64,000 bases of DNA from Glycine soja (taxonomy: Eukaryota; Streptophyta; Magnoliopsida; Fabales; Fabaceae): NCBI RefSeq assembly GCF_004193775.1, contig NC_041010.1:46861562-46925561 (forward strand), written 5' to 3'. Shown here piece by piece: positions 35,225-48,200 of this stretch (position 1 is the stretch's first letter; each line of letters opens with the position of its first letter). The translations under genes were made by a program, and so were the position numbers. The notes below the pieces were generated by a model, which worked only from the letters and a program-made list of their open reading frames with translations, was not told the DNA's origin and searched no databases.

Positions 35225-36165
35225 ATAATAAATAGGCTTAAATTGCACTAAGTTCCCCCAAACTTACCACTTTCTCACGAATTTTGTCCCAATTTTTTTT
35301 AGTTCATTCTGTCCACTTTTTTAAATGTTATGAATTTTGTCCTTTTTTGTTATATTGTCATTAAACTCCAAATAGTTCTAAGATTTTCAGACAATTTTAA
35401 ATCAATAAGTATTTTTAACATAACAATTAATGATTAAAAACATAAAGAGAGATGTCGAATGGTCACTAAATGAACGGCCACTATTAATAAATTTTGTTTT
35501 CTCTCCCACACATAATGGCTAAAAAGCATATGTTTTAAAGAGAGAGATGTGATATGTGAACATCTCTTAGGATCTAGTTGAGGGTCATTAACAACCATGA
35601 CCTCCTGAAGATCATATCCTTTTCTTTTCGCATAAAGGGGGAAATAATCGGTTGCTCAACAACCAAAATCATACCAAACATGAGACAATTAGGGAAATCA
35701 AAGATGAGACTCAATACATGGATGTTTTGAGATATCTAACTACCGAACCCTACTTTAGCATTCAAAAATGGAAATGAAACACGAATCTAGAAACGAAAGA
35801 GTTTGGTGCAACAATGGTAATGAGAATAAACAAAAATGCTAAGAGCAAAAGAGAGAGAAAGTGGACCAAGTTAGAAAGGGAGAAGAAGAAAAGAAGTACA
35901 CCTTCGTTGTGAGCGAATGAGCCATCACCAATCACTGGTGAATCTTTGAGATATTTGTTCTGCGAATGCACCACTCAAATTTGTAAATAAATTAATCACT
36001 GTTAATGAAGAAGGGATTGTGAATTTGAGATATTTAGGATCTCATTTTGTCGTGATTGTTTGTGTTAAAAATAAGAGAACAAAGAGGATATCATTTGTGT
36101 TGATTTTTACCAAAACGTGATAAATTGGGGACAGAATAAGCAATTAAGCCTAATTTACATTTATA
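35225..36165. mobile_element. Candidate TIR element of about 0.94 kb
   Basis: The left end reads taggcttaaattgcactaag. The reverse complement of the right end reads taggcttaattgcttattct. After these, both ends continue with related words (ctgtcc/ttgtccc followed by caatttat/caattttt and a cacg word). The interior is AT-rich with no clear coding region. This matches small non-autonomous transposons seen widely in legumes. No target duplication was confirmed. Confidence 0.45.
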
Positions 36166-38346
36166 AGATTAATTTGATGATGAAAGAGAGAAAAAAGATA
36201 GAGATGTTGGGATTCAAATCTTCTTCATTAACAAACTAACAACTAATATTTTTCAAAAAAGAAAAAAAAATACTTGGATTTAGGCAGCATGGGCAACTGC
36301 TTGACCCATGATCCAAAGAATTCAAGTGGGTTTAGTTTTCAGACTTATGTCACAACATAGGCAGACTTTTTCGTTATTGGGCTTTGTGGGATACGTGGGA
36401 TACTAAGGCCATGTGGGTTTTAGTTTTACACAAAATTCTGATGAGACACTTTCTTTTTGTAATCGTCATTTTTCTCTTTACACTCCTTTTAATTTTAAAA
36501 TACTCAAAATGTCCTTCTCCTCCATTCCCTTTTCTCTTTTCCTTCTCAGCAGCACTCGTCTCTCTTTCCCTCTCACCAACACTCCCTTTCTTTTCTCTTA
36601 ATATTTCAGCTCTCATCTCCTGCTCCCTCCCTCGCAACCTTCTCCTTCATCAACTTTCCTTCACTACCACATCTCTCTCTAGTTAAATTCACTTTTTTTT
36701 CTTGGTAAGTTGCAAACAATACGAAAACTACTTTCAATAATATTTTACAACAACTATATTACAGAAACTAGTTTTCATAATATAATAAAATATTACTATA
36801 ATTATATTACGGAAACTAGTTTTCATAATGTTGAAGCAGTTTTTTTTTAACAGCAAAGAAATTTTTATTAATATGTACTTGTTGAAGAGTAAAATAGTAC
36901 CCCATCAAGGTCCTGTAGAAAATACAAAGATTACACAGATTGGTCTTATGGCAATGAATAAACGCCATAGGCATGTATGCTGGCTACAAAAAAGCTATTT
37001 ACAAGTGTATTCTTGAGTAACCTGCATCTATAATTTGCTGAAAATCACCGTAGCATCTGCTTACTGCTCACTGCCAGTGTATTTCCACCCATTATTCCGT
37101 AGTGTCAAAGCAGTATATATAGATTCATAATTTTCAAAAAATAAGTTTTGAAAATAATTTTCCAAGAAAATATTTTTCTCATAAAAATATATGCAGAGAA
37201 TGCAAAAAGAAAAGAGGGTTGCAAATAAATCCACTTCATATGATTTGAGCTAGACATTTGCTTTGGGTCATTATGTCAGCTGTAGTATTTTAATTTGTGT
37301 CTAGACTTGCTTTTTGGATTATATAATATTATAATAATTAAAAAAAAGATAGTACAATAATTAGAAATAGAATATAAAACTAATCAATCCCTTATTATTT
37401 AAAGTCTGCATTACTTAATTGATTTTTTTTTATAAATGATAATACACGTAAACATGTTACAAATTGAATTTTGTTATCCTGTCTAATCATGTTTTATAAA
37501 TGAATTTGCATTTATTATTATAGTTATTTTTCAATCTAAATTATAAGATTGATTTATTTGTGACAACTAGTCAACTTATATTCTTAGTGAGAAAGGAAGG
37601 AATACCTAAGGTGGGTTGGCAGAACTTCTTTTATAAATGTTTATTTTATTACATTTATGTAAAGTCAATATTGAGAGGTTGGCTAGGTTGGGACAACTTG
37701 TTGACTCCAATTATGTTTTTTCCTCCAAAGGAACACTGCTAGCATTTTGGTGAGCCTTCTTTTATAAAGTTGTATTTATTAATTATTACTATATTAAAAT
37801 TATGAGATTGATTTAGCTGTGAGATAGTTTATTGCTCTCTTCTCTTTTTTTTCCTGAAAGAAAGAGGGGACACTTTGGCCCGACAAATTTGGGGGCTTCT
37901 ATTTATCAAATCATCCACAAATCTTCAGAGGCTTAAAACGACCATGACTCAAATTAGAGCAAGAGCCCTTTTTGCCCCAACCTCACCAACCCAAAGAAAA
38001 AGGAAAAACAAAATTACAAGTAATTATTTTCGGACGAATGCCAGTTATACAATAAATTTAGACATCATTTTGTACAAAAGGAAAGACATAGAAAGAAAAG
38101 AAAAGGATGTGTAATAAGATTATATGATAAGTGAGGTAATAAAAACATTATTACAAAAAGTATTTAAAGAATATTAGTAAATGGAAAATATAACTTGTTA
38201 TTTTCAATCCCATGCACCTGACACCAAAACAAATCCTCACTCACATATTGGTCAGTTACTAGAAGATGAAGTTGATCATACATTTCAAATTTCAACAAGA
38301 TTTTTTTAACTCAACCTCTACATATATATTGCTGTACCTAGCTAGG

Positions 38347-39426
38347 CTATTTTATGATACATTGCTTATTGTTGTCTGGGAATTTGCAGACAAAATCAAA
38401 CTCATGCAACACAAAAACCAACACCAAGGTAGCTAAAAGTACTAGCACTGGACCCAGCATCCATAACATCAAAGGAACAGCAACACAAAGCACCCTATTA
38501 CCAACAAGAGCTAAGGTGAACCCTCTTTCTAATATTGTTTGTGTGTAACCCCCGGACAAAAACTCTCCATATGCATTCATCAGAAAATTGGCATCAATCA
38601 GATATCCTATGGCCATGGAGCTGAACATGAAGCTCATCACCAAACAAATTGATGCCGATCCATACTTTAAAACAAAGATTTTATCTGACTTTGACCCAAA
38701 AAATCCACTGCTAAAAAGATGGCTAGCATTGTAGGTGTTGTTGGTCAAAGCTGCCAAACCCAAGTTAATAAGAATGGTTATAGTAGCTGTGAGTATTGTG
38801 GACATAAGAGTGTTCCTCAAGCTTTGCACCGTCAACATAGCTTTGCTGGCATCACCCTGCACTATGACAAAGACAAATATCTAGGAAACATTGAAGCTCC
38901 AATTGCCCAATTAATGAATAAGTGATCATTGAAATTTTTATTTCTATTTATAATAAGCATGAAATTGTTGTGTCTTTATCAAAATTTGTAAATATCAGTC
39001 AAGAAATAGATAAATGCAAAATTTTAACATGATATGGTGAGAAAAATCAATGTCTGATATTGTGTGTTTGAAAACTCGTTGGAAATAGAAAAATTATATA
39101 TGTTTGAGATGTGAAAGTTAATTATTATTTTTAATTTCTGAAAATCATGTTCTGTTCTGACACGTGAAAAATCATATCTGAAAACATGAAACCAAACAAT
39201 TACTCTGAGAATAAATTCCATGTATAAACATATTACATGCACAATTGATCTATGCAATTACCTGATTTAAGTTGAGACTCCAATCTGTCCTTCTCTTCTT
39301 ACTGATTCCATAAGTTGTACGTGAAGGTTTGTTCTTGATGGTGTGGCAAAGATAGACATGGTAACCCACTGTGATGAAAAGACTCAAAGGGACGAAAATG
39401 GTGTCCAAATAAACAGCCACTCCCAT
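38347..39426 (-). CDS. DUF599 family membrane protein, 224 aa
   Basis: Two exons on the - strand: 39426-39262 and 38856-38347, joined at phase 0. The start is the ATG at 39426; a TATA-like box lies about 95 bases upstream. Membrane helices are visible at about residues 5-27, 71-93, 119-143 and 176-205. Family-typical features include the N-terminal YLDTIFVPL followed by a Tyr-His (YH) at the end of helix 1, the RTDW segment before the splice site, and an RNTLM stretch leading into helix 2. DUF599 proteins are plant and bacterial integral membrane proteins without an established biochemical role, so no function is assigned. Length and gene structure (a short first exon and a long second) fit the family. 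The family call is from memory of its motifs. Confidence 0.85.
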
Positions 39427-39519
39427 CTTTCCCGGCGAAGAAGAAAGAAAGAAAATAGTTAGCTAGTTAGGGCCTCTTAGGGGTTTGGTTTGGTATAACA
39501 ACGAATAACACGAGATGTC

Positions 39520-39529
39520 TTTTTATAAT
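39520..39529 (-). promoter_or_regulatory. TATA-like box of the DUF599 gene
   Basis: On the - strand this reads TTATAAAAAG, about 95 bases before the ATG at 39426. Its position fits a core promoter. Confidence 0.45.
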
Positions 39530-39877
39530 GGGCTCTTCTATTAGAGAATGCCATGGAAAGCTGAATCAGAAAACGAATGATGCATGAAATATTGTTTTTA
39601 ATTGTAGTTAGTGCATGCTACGACTCCTCTCTAAGTGGAAGTGATATAATGGACACCAAACTTGATATGGGGTTTGAGTCATACGTAACTCGTACTTATG
39701 CGTGAAGACCTAAAATGCCACGAAATCAAATTGAAAGTAAGGAACTTGCTGGTTAAGAGGTATAGACTAGAGATATAAATAGAAGCAACTTGCTGGGATA
39801 TGTTCAATTGGATAGTATCAAAGGAAAAAAAAATCCAATTCAATTACTTTTTGTTAGAGATCTCAACATAAGGTGAA

Positions 39878-39881
<4 letters not shown>

Positions 39882-39955
<74 letters not shown>
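39882..39955. repeat. (TA)37 microsatellite
   Basis: A pure TA run of 74 bases about 460 bases upstream of the DUF599 start. Such tracts are highly length-variable and can extrude as cruciforms. Confidence 0.95.
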
Positions 39956-39959
<4 letters not shown>

Positions 39960-42900
39960 GTGGTCCCACATAAAATATTGATATTGAGTGTGAGGGGATA
40001 TATTTTAAAAAAAATTGATTCTACATCAACTAAAAATAAGATCACTATATAATATATAAATGAAGAAAAATTATCATAAATTGACTTTTCAGATTAAATT
40101 AAGTCTAAATTCTAAACCTTTCAATTGAAAGCTAGCTTTTTGGATAATGCCAAATTCATCATCAAGCCTTCTCTTTTTGGTTTGTAAGAACATCCTAAAG
40201 TAAGATGTATCAAAAATCATGTCTATTCTTATTTAATAAATCCGAATCTTCATTTTTGAATTATATATAGCATTTTAAGAGTTATAATAGAACTGTTTTC
40301 TAGGAATTATTTTTAAATGAGAGCCTTTTAACGGTTATTTTCACTCTCACTAAACCACCTGTCTTGTCCTAACCCTACACTTATTAATTTGTATGTGTGC
40401 GTGTGTATGAATCTTGCTCATTTATATATAATTATGTGACTTAAGCTTATTCTTCTCGTTTTCACATAAAGATCACTTCCTCATTATATACCTCGATCCC
40501 ATATGTATATTAGGTGATACTGTATATCAGAATATTAGATAAAAAAATCCTTAACCTTGCATTTAACTAGAATAATAGAGGGACCATGGCTTCCTCGTGC
40601 TCCCATTTCCTTTCCTCCACCACTTCTTAAAGGAGTTAGCCAATGCTAATATTTTTAATTTAATTGGAATCGGCAGACCAATGAGAATGAAAATTACTAT
40701 TAGCCAGCTATTACATTTTGCTTTGTCGTCATAAAAAATCTTTTTGCCTTCTTTTATTGGATGTTTCTATCGGTTTTGGTGTGGTAATCGCTGACATCAT
40801 ATATCATTTCAAGAGTTCGTGGACTCCTGCTATATTCTGTGGACGTTCAATTCTCTTCATTTTTCAAAATCTTGGAGAAACTACGTGTAATTTATGCATG
40901 TTTCTAAACTTCTTTATTCTTATTTGTCGCCTTTGTTTAAGTTTCACTGTCTATGAGTGTGTGAGTCTAGCTATCTATGCTCTAAAATACGATAAACATA
41001 ATTATTGAATACTCTTGCAATGTTTGTGCTATTGTTCATCACTTTGTTGGATGGGTTAGCTTTGAGGTAGCTTTTAATTTCCATGCAGATAAACAATTAG
41101 AGATGGGCCCGGTGGGAGTGGGAGTATCCAGACATTTTCTTTTATGCCATATTTTTTTTTTTTCATGTGAATCATTGTTGCTCACTAGCTACTATTTCAT
41201 ATTGTGCTGAACCAACTATATACTTTAGTGCAATTACTGGCCCAGTGAGTGATCTGTAGCAATTTTTGTGTGCGTGTAAACTATTGATAATGTGGTTGGA
41301 ATTTAAAATCCCGTGCAAACTATTTAAACTCATAATTATCACTATCTTATCACTAGGCTGACCCAATAGGCTTGAGCTGTGGCAAATTGATTCTTCATAG
41401 TTCACTGGGAAGAGTGTGCGTGGGATCATATTTACATGTTATATTGATATATTAATGTTTCTGTTCTCGTGCGCATTATATAAAAAAAAAGAAACTGATA
41501 CTATTTGTTTTTTAATTTGAATATGTGTACTTAAAAGAAACAGATGGCTTTGATGAGTGGGGATATGATAGTCAAGATTAGTGTTCATATTTTATTGTCT
41601 GTGCATGTGAAAGATATATGCACCCAAGCATGTGTTCATTTTTCCGGTCACTGAAAGCAGATGAAACAAAATAGTTTGAATTCAAATAAAAATGTTGAAT
41701 CAGTCGTACGTGATAAACTATGGAATCGTAATAAAGCTAATGTGTGAAAATCCTGTGCGTCAAAATATGTACTACAATATTGAATTTTTACTTTTATTCT
41801 TTAGTGGAGATTATTTGCTTTTCACATTCAAAACACATTAATGGTTAATTCATGGCCACCTCAATCAACGCAAAAAAATTAAATACACTTTCTTATAAAA
41901 AATTTAGATGTACTTGATTCATTATTCTTTTTAATATAATCCCTCCTCAATTATTTCTTCATTTAAAGGGTTAAAAAATAGCAGGGTCTATACGATTGTT
42001 TCTTAGAAAAAAAAGAAAAAAAGAAGATAAAATGGACCCTCTTCAGACTAAGAGGTCAATAAATAAAACTGTTCTTCTTCACAAACAACACCACCTCATG
42101 CCTAGATGACTTTCATCTTTCTTTGTTCATTCACTCGATCTGATAAATCAAATCCTCCTCTTAATCTCTTATTTCTCTACTATAGAGCTCTCTCATCCTA
42201 CCTATGTTTGCTTATGACCCTATCTTCAACTGCTTTGGACTTTGGTGGATTCATACTATCACATCAACGTATTGAATTATTCTTATTACTATTGATCCAA
42301 ACATTTTAGTTTCTTCATTCCTTCTTTCCTGACTTCTTTTTATATATATTATGATATTATGATTATGATTCCTGAAATCCTAACTTTACTATTGTTTTGG
42401 CAAATAATTTAAAATGGACAAGTGAATGATTGTGTTTCTCTCAGTGGGCCTTTCTAAACTTTAGAGGAGGACCAATAGTGCATTAAGGATCACCGCCAGA
42501 AAACCTAGAAACATAGGAAGAAAATGAAAGGATGTGACTTTAGAGAATGATTACTAAGAATTTGCTAGGAAATATCTAAAACTAAATTAACTAGCTACTA
42601 GCTAGGCTCACCAGACAATAAATGACATATTTTAGTTCATCAATTATGTGGTATATCGCTTGCAACAGGGATTTCTTTGCTTGTAAGATATTTCTACAAT
42701 TTGGTTAGAACTGATAACTTCAATTTTCAACTATATGGGGGTGATATTAAAAGTAATTTTGCTTACATTAATAAATGTTTTTTTAAAAAACAAAAAAGAA
42801 CACTTTTGATTACTTTAAATTAATTAGTCTTAAATAAGATGATAACAAAGTCATATTAAGAGAGAGATAGAAAGAAAAACATTATATCTAAATATATTTA

Positions 42901-45251
42901 GGCTAAAATACGTAAAAGAAAATTGATGACAAAATAAAATTTGACGAGTTTTAAAAATGAAGGAACATAATTGACTAAGTTAAAATTGTACACTGTCTAA
43001 GTTAAGGATAACAAAAGTGTAATTAAATTAAAAATATTATAAAATATGTTTTGCAGATGATAAATAAAGATAATTGTAAATATATTAATGCAAAAATAAT
43101 TACAATGTCTCAGCTCAAATCATTTTTTAAGAAAATCCAATTAATAATAAATAGTGATAAACGCGTATTTTGAATCTTTGATCAATATCATTTTTGAGTT
43201 TGAAGAAACCCAACTCACGTTTTGGGCTAGTAGACAAAATTAATTACTATGAATTGAACATATAAATGGCATGTTTAATTGAGTTAGGAAAGTCTGAAAT
43301 CATGATTTTGATAAAAGTTTATATTTTATATGTTGGATACTAGATTGACAAATAGTATCTCACAATTAAATTAGATTTGAGAAAAATAAGAACTAACACA
43401 ATATTTTTACTTAAAAAACTCATTTTTTTATCAGTAATTATAAAAATAAAAAACACACTAATAAATTTATAATAATTCACATATCTTATGTAATTAATTG
43501 AGTTAGATTTCTTAATACTAATAAAAAAATTAATACAGTATATAATCCTATCATCTTCTCTTTATTCATAATTTACCTTTGTTTTTAGGATAAAAAAAAT
43601 GCTAAACCAACATAATATTGTAGATTTTAAGATAAGATTATCATGTTTTTTTTGTGAGAGATTTTTTTTTTGTTGAATTTTGTTTGATAGATTACCATAT
43701 CTTATTAATATATCAAACAGTTGATTACAATGAGATTAATACATCAAACAGTTGGTAAAAATAATTAATTGTCATATCCAATCATAAGATATATAACCAC
43801 TAAACGCTTCTTAAATAATTTCACATGTTACAGCTTGCAACTTTAAATTAACATTAGTTATAGGAGTGTGAGAGAAGAGGGAGTAAATTGAATGATTATA
43901 AAATAAGGTATCATTAGCAGTTAATCAATGAATGACAGCGTGTTCTTGTCAAGTTGTCAATTAATAAAACACAATATAACTATGTAAGTGTTTGTCATTG
44001 AAGGTAGATCGAGTATACCCATTACAAGGATCAAAAGTCTAAACACTTTACCTTATTTTCTTAATGTGAAATGCCGCCCACGCACAAGGCAAAATACATA
44101 ACTTTTTTTTATTTCAATAGTCCAAAATTGATGTTGACAAAATCAATTTTATTTTTTTTGTAAAAGGTGTGAATTTATCTAGAGTTAAAATGAAAATAAA
44201 TTAATGATTAATATTTGATTATTATAAGTAAATTGATGCTTATATAGTAATTAATGTTAATATTTAGGTTTGTTTGGAAATTATTTAATTATATTTGATA
44301 TATCATCATTTATCAGTATACTTTTTTTACATATATGTCACATTTTTTAATGAATTTAACACCCAATACATTGATTGTAATAATTAAAAATAATAATAAA
44401 ATGCTAAATTCAAATAAAAATGGTTAAAAGTCTAAAATTCTACTCTACATGACTTATAATAGAAGAAATTAAAATACAATTAGATAAAAAAATTTCTTAC
44501 TAAAACGTTAAACAAAATGAAAGAGAAAGTACAAAAGCACCACCACTGATGATAAATAAAAAATATTTAACTTGTGTTTTATATAGAATAAATATTTATT
44601 TTATAGAGTTAAAATTTATAATAAATTAAAAATTCTACGAATAAATTCATTATATTTTAAATTTATTATAATTAATTTAGAGTATGATATAATATTATTT
44701 TAAATTAGTTATATTTTTTTAGAATAGATAACAACATTTAAGTCAGGACTAAAAATATTAAATTGAAACAGACTAAAGGTTATAAAAAAAATCTCTAAAA
44801 ATATTTCTGTTGTAGAAGATTTTTTCTTAAAATATTCTTGTTGAAAGATGACAGTTTAATTAAAGCTTTTTGATTAAAAGATAATTATCCTAATAATTTA
44901 TATATAAAATAAATAAATAAATATCTCCCCTGTTCTTAGTTTGTTGTTTTGATCTCCGACGGCGACGGTTCCAATTTACAGTTGAACTTAACTCACACGT
45001 CTCCTCCATCATTTCGACACCTTTAAGATTTCTATGCTTTTTTCCTTTCTCACGCATCACTCTTCTGCTGACCCAAACTCAAAAAGCCTCTTTTTTTGGC
45101 CTCACTTCTCATTTTCCTCATCTGGGTCTTCTCCCTTTGATCAAATCACACTTGCATTAATTGCACTTTGAATTTCAGTTTTTTTTCCCGTTAATTTCGA
45201 TCTTCTTCCCTTTCCGAGACACAATCAAGCTTTGGGAAGAAGAAGAAGACG

Positions 45252-48200
45252 ATGGGCACAACAAAGCTGAGTCTTTTGTTGTGTGTTGGGGTTTTGCTGT
45301 TGGGGTGTTGTGTCGGTAGGTTTGTGGTGGAGAAGAACAGTTTGAAGGTGACTTCTCCGAAATCGTTGAAGGGTACGTATGAATGTGCAATTGGGAATTT
45401 TGGGGTTCCCAAGTATGGAGGAACGTTGGTTGGTTCTGTTCTGTACCCAAAGGTGAATCAGAAAGGGTGCACCAACTTCAGTGATGTCAATTTTCAGTCC
45501 AAGCCAGGAGGGTTTCCCACTTTTCTTCTTGTTGATCGTGGAGGTTAGCTTCTCATTAGTGCTTTTGGATTCTTCGCCATTTTGTAAAGGAATGAAAAAA
45601 AATCAAATAAATGGTATTATGATTCTGTGGTAACTTCGAATGTGTTGTGCATTGGAATTTCTTTTTATGTTACTTATTGCATGAGATGGAAAGTTGGGGA
45701 TAGGTATGCAATCAATTGAATAAGGGATTGCCGGTTATTTATTAAGTTTGGAACATTGTGGTTTATTTAACTGGTAGTACTAGACACCATATGATGTACA
45801 AGTTCACTGGGGGTTGCTGCGAAATATGTTGTAAACGTTGCATTTGATGTTCTAGTCAATAATGCAGAATGACATTGAGTTTAAGGGTGAGTTTGATTTC
45901 TATTCTAAATTGGTTTTTAGTTTAACACAAAAACAAAAACTAAAAAAATATACTTACACCAAGTTCATGCCTTACCACATGCAGCACCACTCCAGATGAC
46001 CCATACCCTTGAGCTAGGATCACGAAATAGAAGAAGAGAATGAGAAAACATTTTCCATCTGTTTTTGTTTTTCTTATTTTTTAAATGCTTGTTTTGAAAA
46101 CAATTTTAAAAAATTAATACATTCTGGATAAGAATTTGATTGCTGAGCTGCATGAATTTATATTAGAAAACAGTTTTTAAAACCGAGAAATAAGAAGGAA
46201 ATCCAACAGGCCGTCCCTCCCTCTTTCTCTTTGGTGTGGTGACGGCAATAGCAATAAAGTACACTATTGTACCAGAACCCATATCAACAAAAAAAGGACA
46301 TGTTTTCTGGTTTGAATACCTATTATATTTTGAGTGTATGGTACCATGCTAATGATATCTATGCATAGGTTGTTAATAGGAACACTGCCACAAATAAAGG
46401 GATCAGCCCTTTAATTTTTTTTTTCTGGTCATTTTGGTAGATTGCTACTTCACTTTGAAGGCGTGGAATGCACAGAATGGTGGAGCAGCAGCTATTCTTG
46501 TAGCTGATGACAAGGCAGAAACGTTGATCACTATGGACACTCCTGAAGAAGGGAAAGCAAATGATGATTATGTGGACAAGATTAGTATTCCTTCTGCTCT
46601 TATCAGCAAATCCCTGGGGGATAGCATCAAGCAGGCTCTCTCTGACGGGGAGATGGTTAATATAAATCTTGATTGGAGGGAGTCTCTTCCGCATCCTGAT
46701 GATAGAGTTGAGTACGAGTTATGGACAAATAGCAACGATGAGTGTGGGCCAAAGTGTGACAGTCTAATTAATTTTCTGAAGGACTTTAAAGGGGTAGCTC
46801 AGCAGCTGGAGAAGAAAGGGTTCACTCAATTTACCCCTCGCTATATAACTTGGTTTTGTCCTGAAGCATTTCTCTTGAGCAAGCAGTGTAAATCTCAGTG
46901 CATAAACAATGGAAGGTACTGTGCTCCAGATCCTGAGCAAGATTTCAGTAGAGGATATGATGGCAAAGATGTTGTTGTTCAAAACTTACGCCAAGCTTGC
47001 TTCTATAAAGTAGCAAATGAAAGTGGAAAGCCTTGGCAATGGTGGGACTATGTTACTGACTTTGCAATTCGTTGCCCCATGAAAGAGAATAAGTACTCAG
47101 AAGAATGCTCAGATCAAGTTATTAAATCTCTTGGTAGGTTGGGAAGTTCACGTTTCTTTGCATACTCTATGGAACTATCTTGTGTTTCTGTTTGCTGTTT
47201 GATTTTGAATGACTTGTGAAAATTTGCCCAAAGAGAAAAATATATAATGCTTTTAATTTCTTGGTTTCATTTTTTGTTTTGTTTACTAGTGTAGTTTCCT
47301 TGGCGTTGCCTTGTTTTTTAAGGAGGCATTTGCTGGGAGGTATATTATTACGAACCAAGGAATGACATTCCTTGGGAAATTATAATAAAAATGTTGCCAG
47401 GGTAAATTCAAAATATTTTTAATTAAAATTAATATTTCTGAAAATATTTTTCAAAAGTCAAATGATAAGAGAAAAAAAGATAGAAATGGAAATTAAGTTA
47501 CATTGTAAAACAACATCTCATATTAACATGAGAAAGCAAGATGTCCACCCCTCACCATAGATGGAGATTAAGTAAAACATTATATTCTCACTTTCCTTAG
47601 GATCAACAATGCCAAGGAATTGTTTTTGAGCTTGTATCAAACATGGGAATGCCACATAGCCAAGTTTACTTTCCGAGTGATAACTTTACAAACCTTGAAA
47701 TAAGCGCACTCTAAAATGCTGAAGCTATAGTTTATATGAGGAACAAACCCAAATTTGTAAGTGTGCTGATAGAAGTATAAACTAAAGAAACATGTACACT
47801 ATAGCTTAGCTTAGTACATGTAAACTAAACATGTGCTGATAGAAGTATAAACTAAACTAAACATGTACACTAAACTAACTTCCATCATTCCAAGCCCAAC
47901 TAAAGAAACATGTACCTAGCCATTGTTCCTTTTTCAATTTTTTAAAATGTTTTAGTATAAACTAAACTAACTTGTCTTTTGTTATCAAATGTTCTTCTAA
48001 AAAGGTTTATCGCATCATATTCTAATGAGAGATATGTTTCCCCCCCTCCCTCTTTCTGTCTTCCATTTACTTTACAGGTGCTGATCTGAAGAAGATTAAA
48101 GACTGCGTTGGAGATCCCCATGCAGATGTAGAAAATCCTGTTCTTAAGGCTGAACAGGATGCACAGGTTGGCTTTCTAAAATGCAAACATTTTTTTATGC

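Larger units (their letters stand above)
28557..38346. other. 9.8-kb intergenic region with inverted-repeat elements
   Basis: After the WRKY 3' region this is AT-rich noncoding DNA. It holds a GA/GC microsatellite at 30600-30640, two inverted-repeat elements (32095-33250 and 35225-36165), a (TA)n tract at 34053-34097 and a diverged direct duplication around 37540-37830. Short ORFs are scattered through it without any recognisable family. CT-rich ORFs at 36384-36686 are compositional. Confidence 0.5.
39427..45251. other. 5.8-kb intergenic region between divergent DUF599 and VSR genes
   Basis: The region is shared by two genes pointing away from each other, so both promoters lie within it. It contains a long (TA)37 tract at 39882-39955 and a 32-bp-period pair of repeats near 43705-43757 (atcaaacagttg). 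Short ORFs such as 40718-41008 on the + strand do not resemble any family and have no splice context. The VSR leader (from about 44940) is C/T-rich. I see no further gene. Confidence 0.5.

Noticed and set aside
36384..36686. 100-codon + strand ORF
   Set aside because: Translation of a CT-rich tract (Ser, Leu, Phe, Pro), no domain, no splice partner.
37540..37830. Direct duplication of weakly similar words (gagattgattta, cttcttttataaa)
   Set aside because: Too diverged and AT-rich to separate from background by eye.
39863..40045. 60-codon - strand ORF of alternating Ile and Tyr
   Set aside because: Simply the (TA)n microsatellite translated.
40718..41008. 96-codon + strand ORF
   Set aside because: Cys/Phe/Leu-rich but resembles no family, with no promoter or splice context.
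45175..45450. 91-codon - strand ORF
   Set aside because: Antisense of the VSR leader and first exon.
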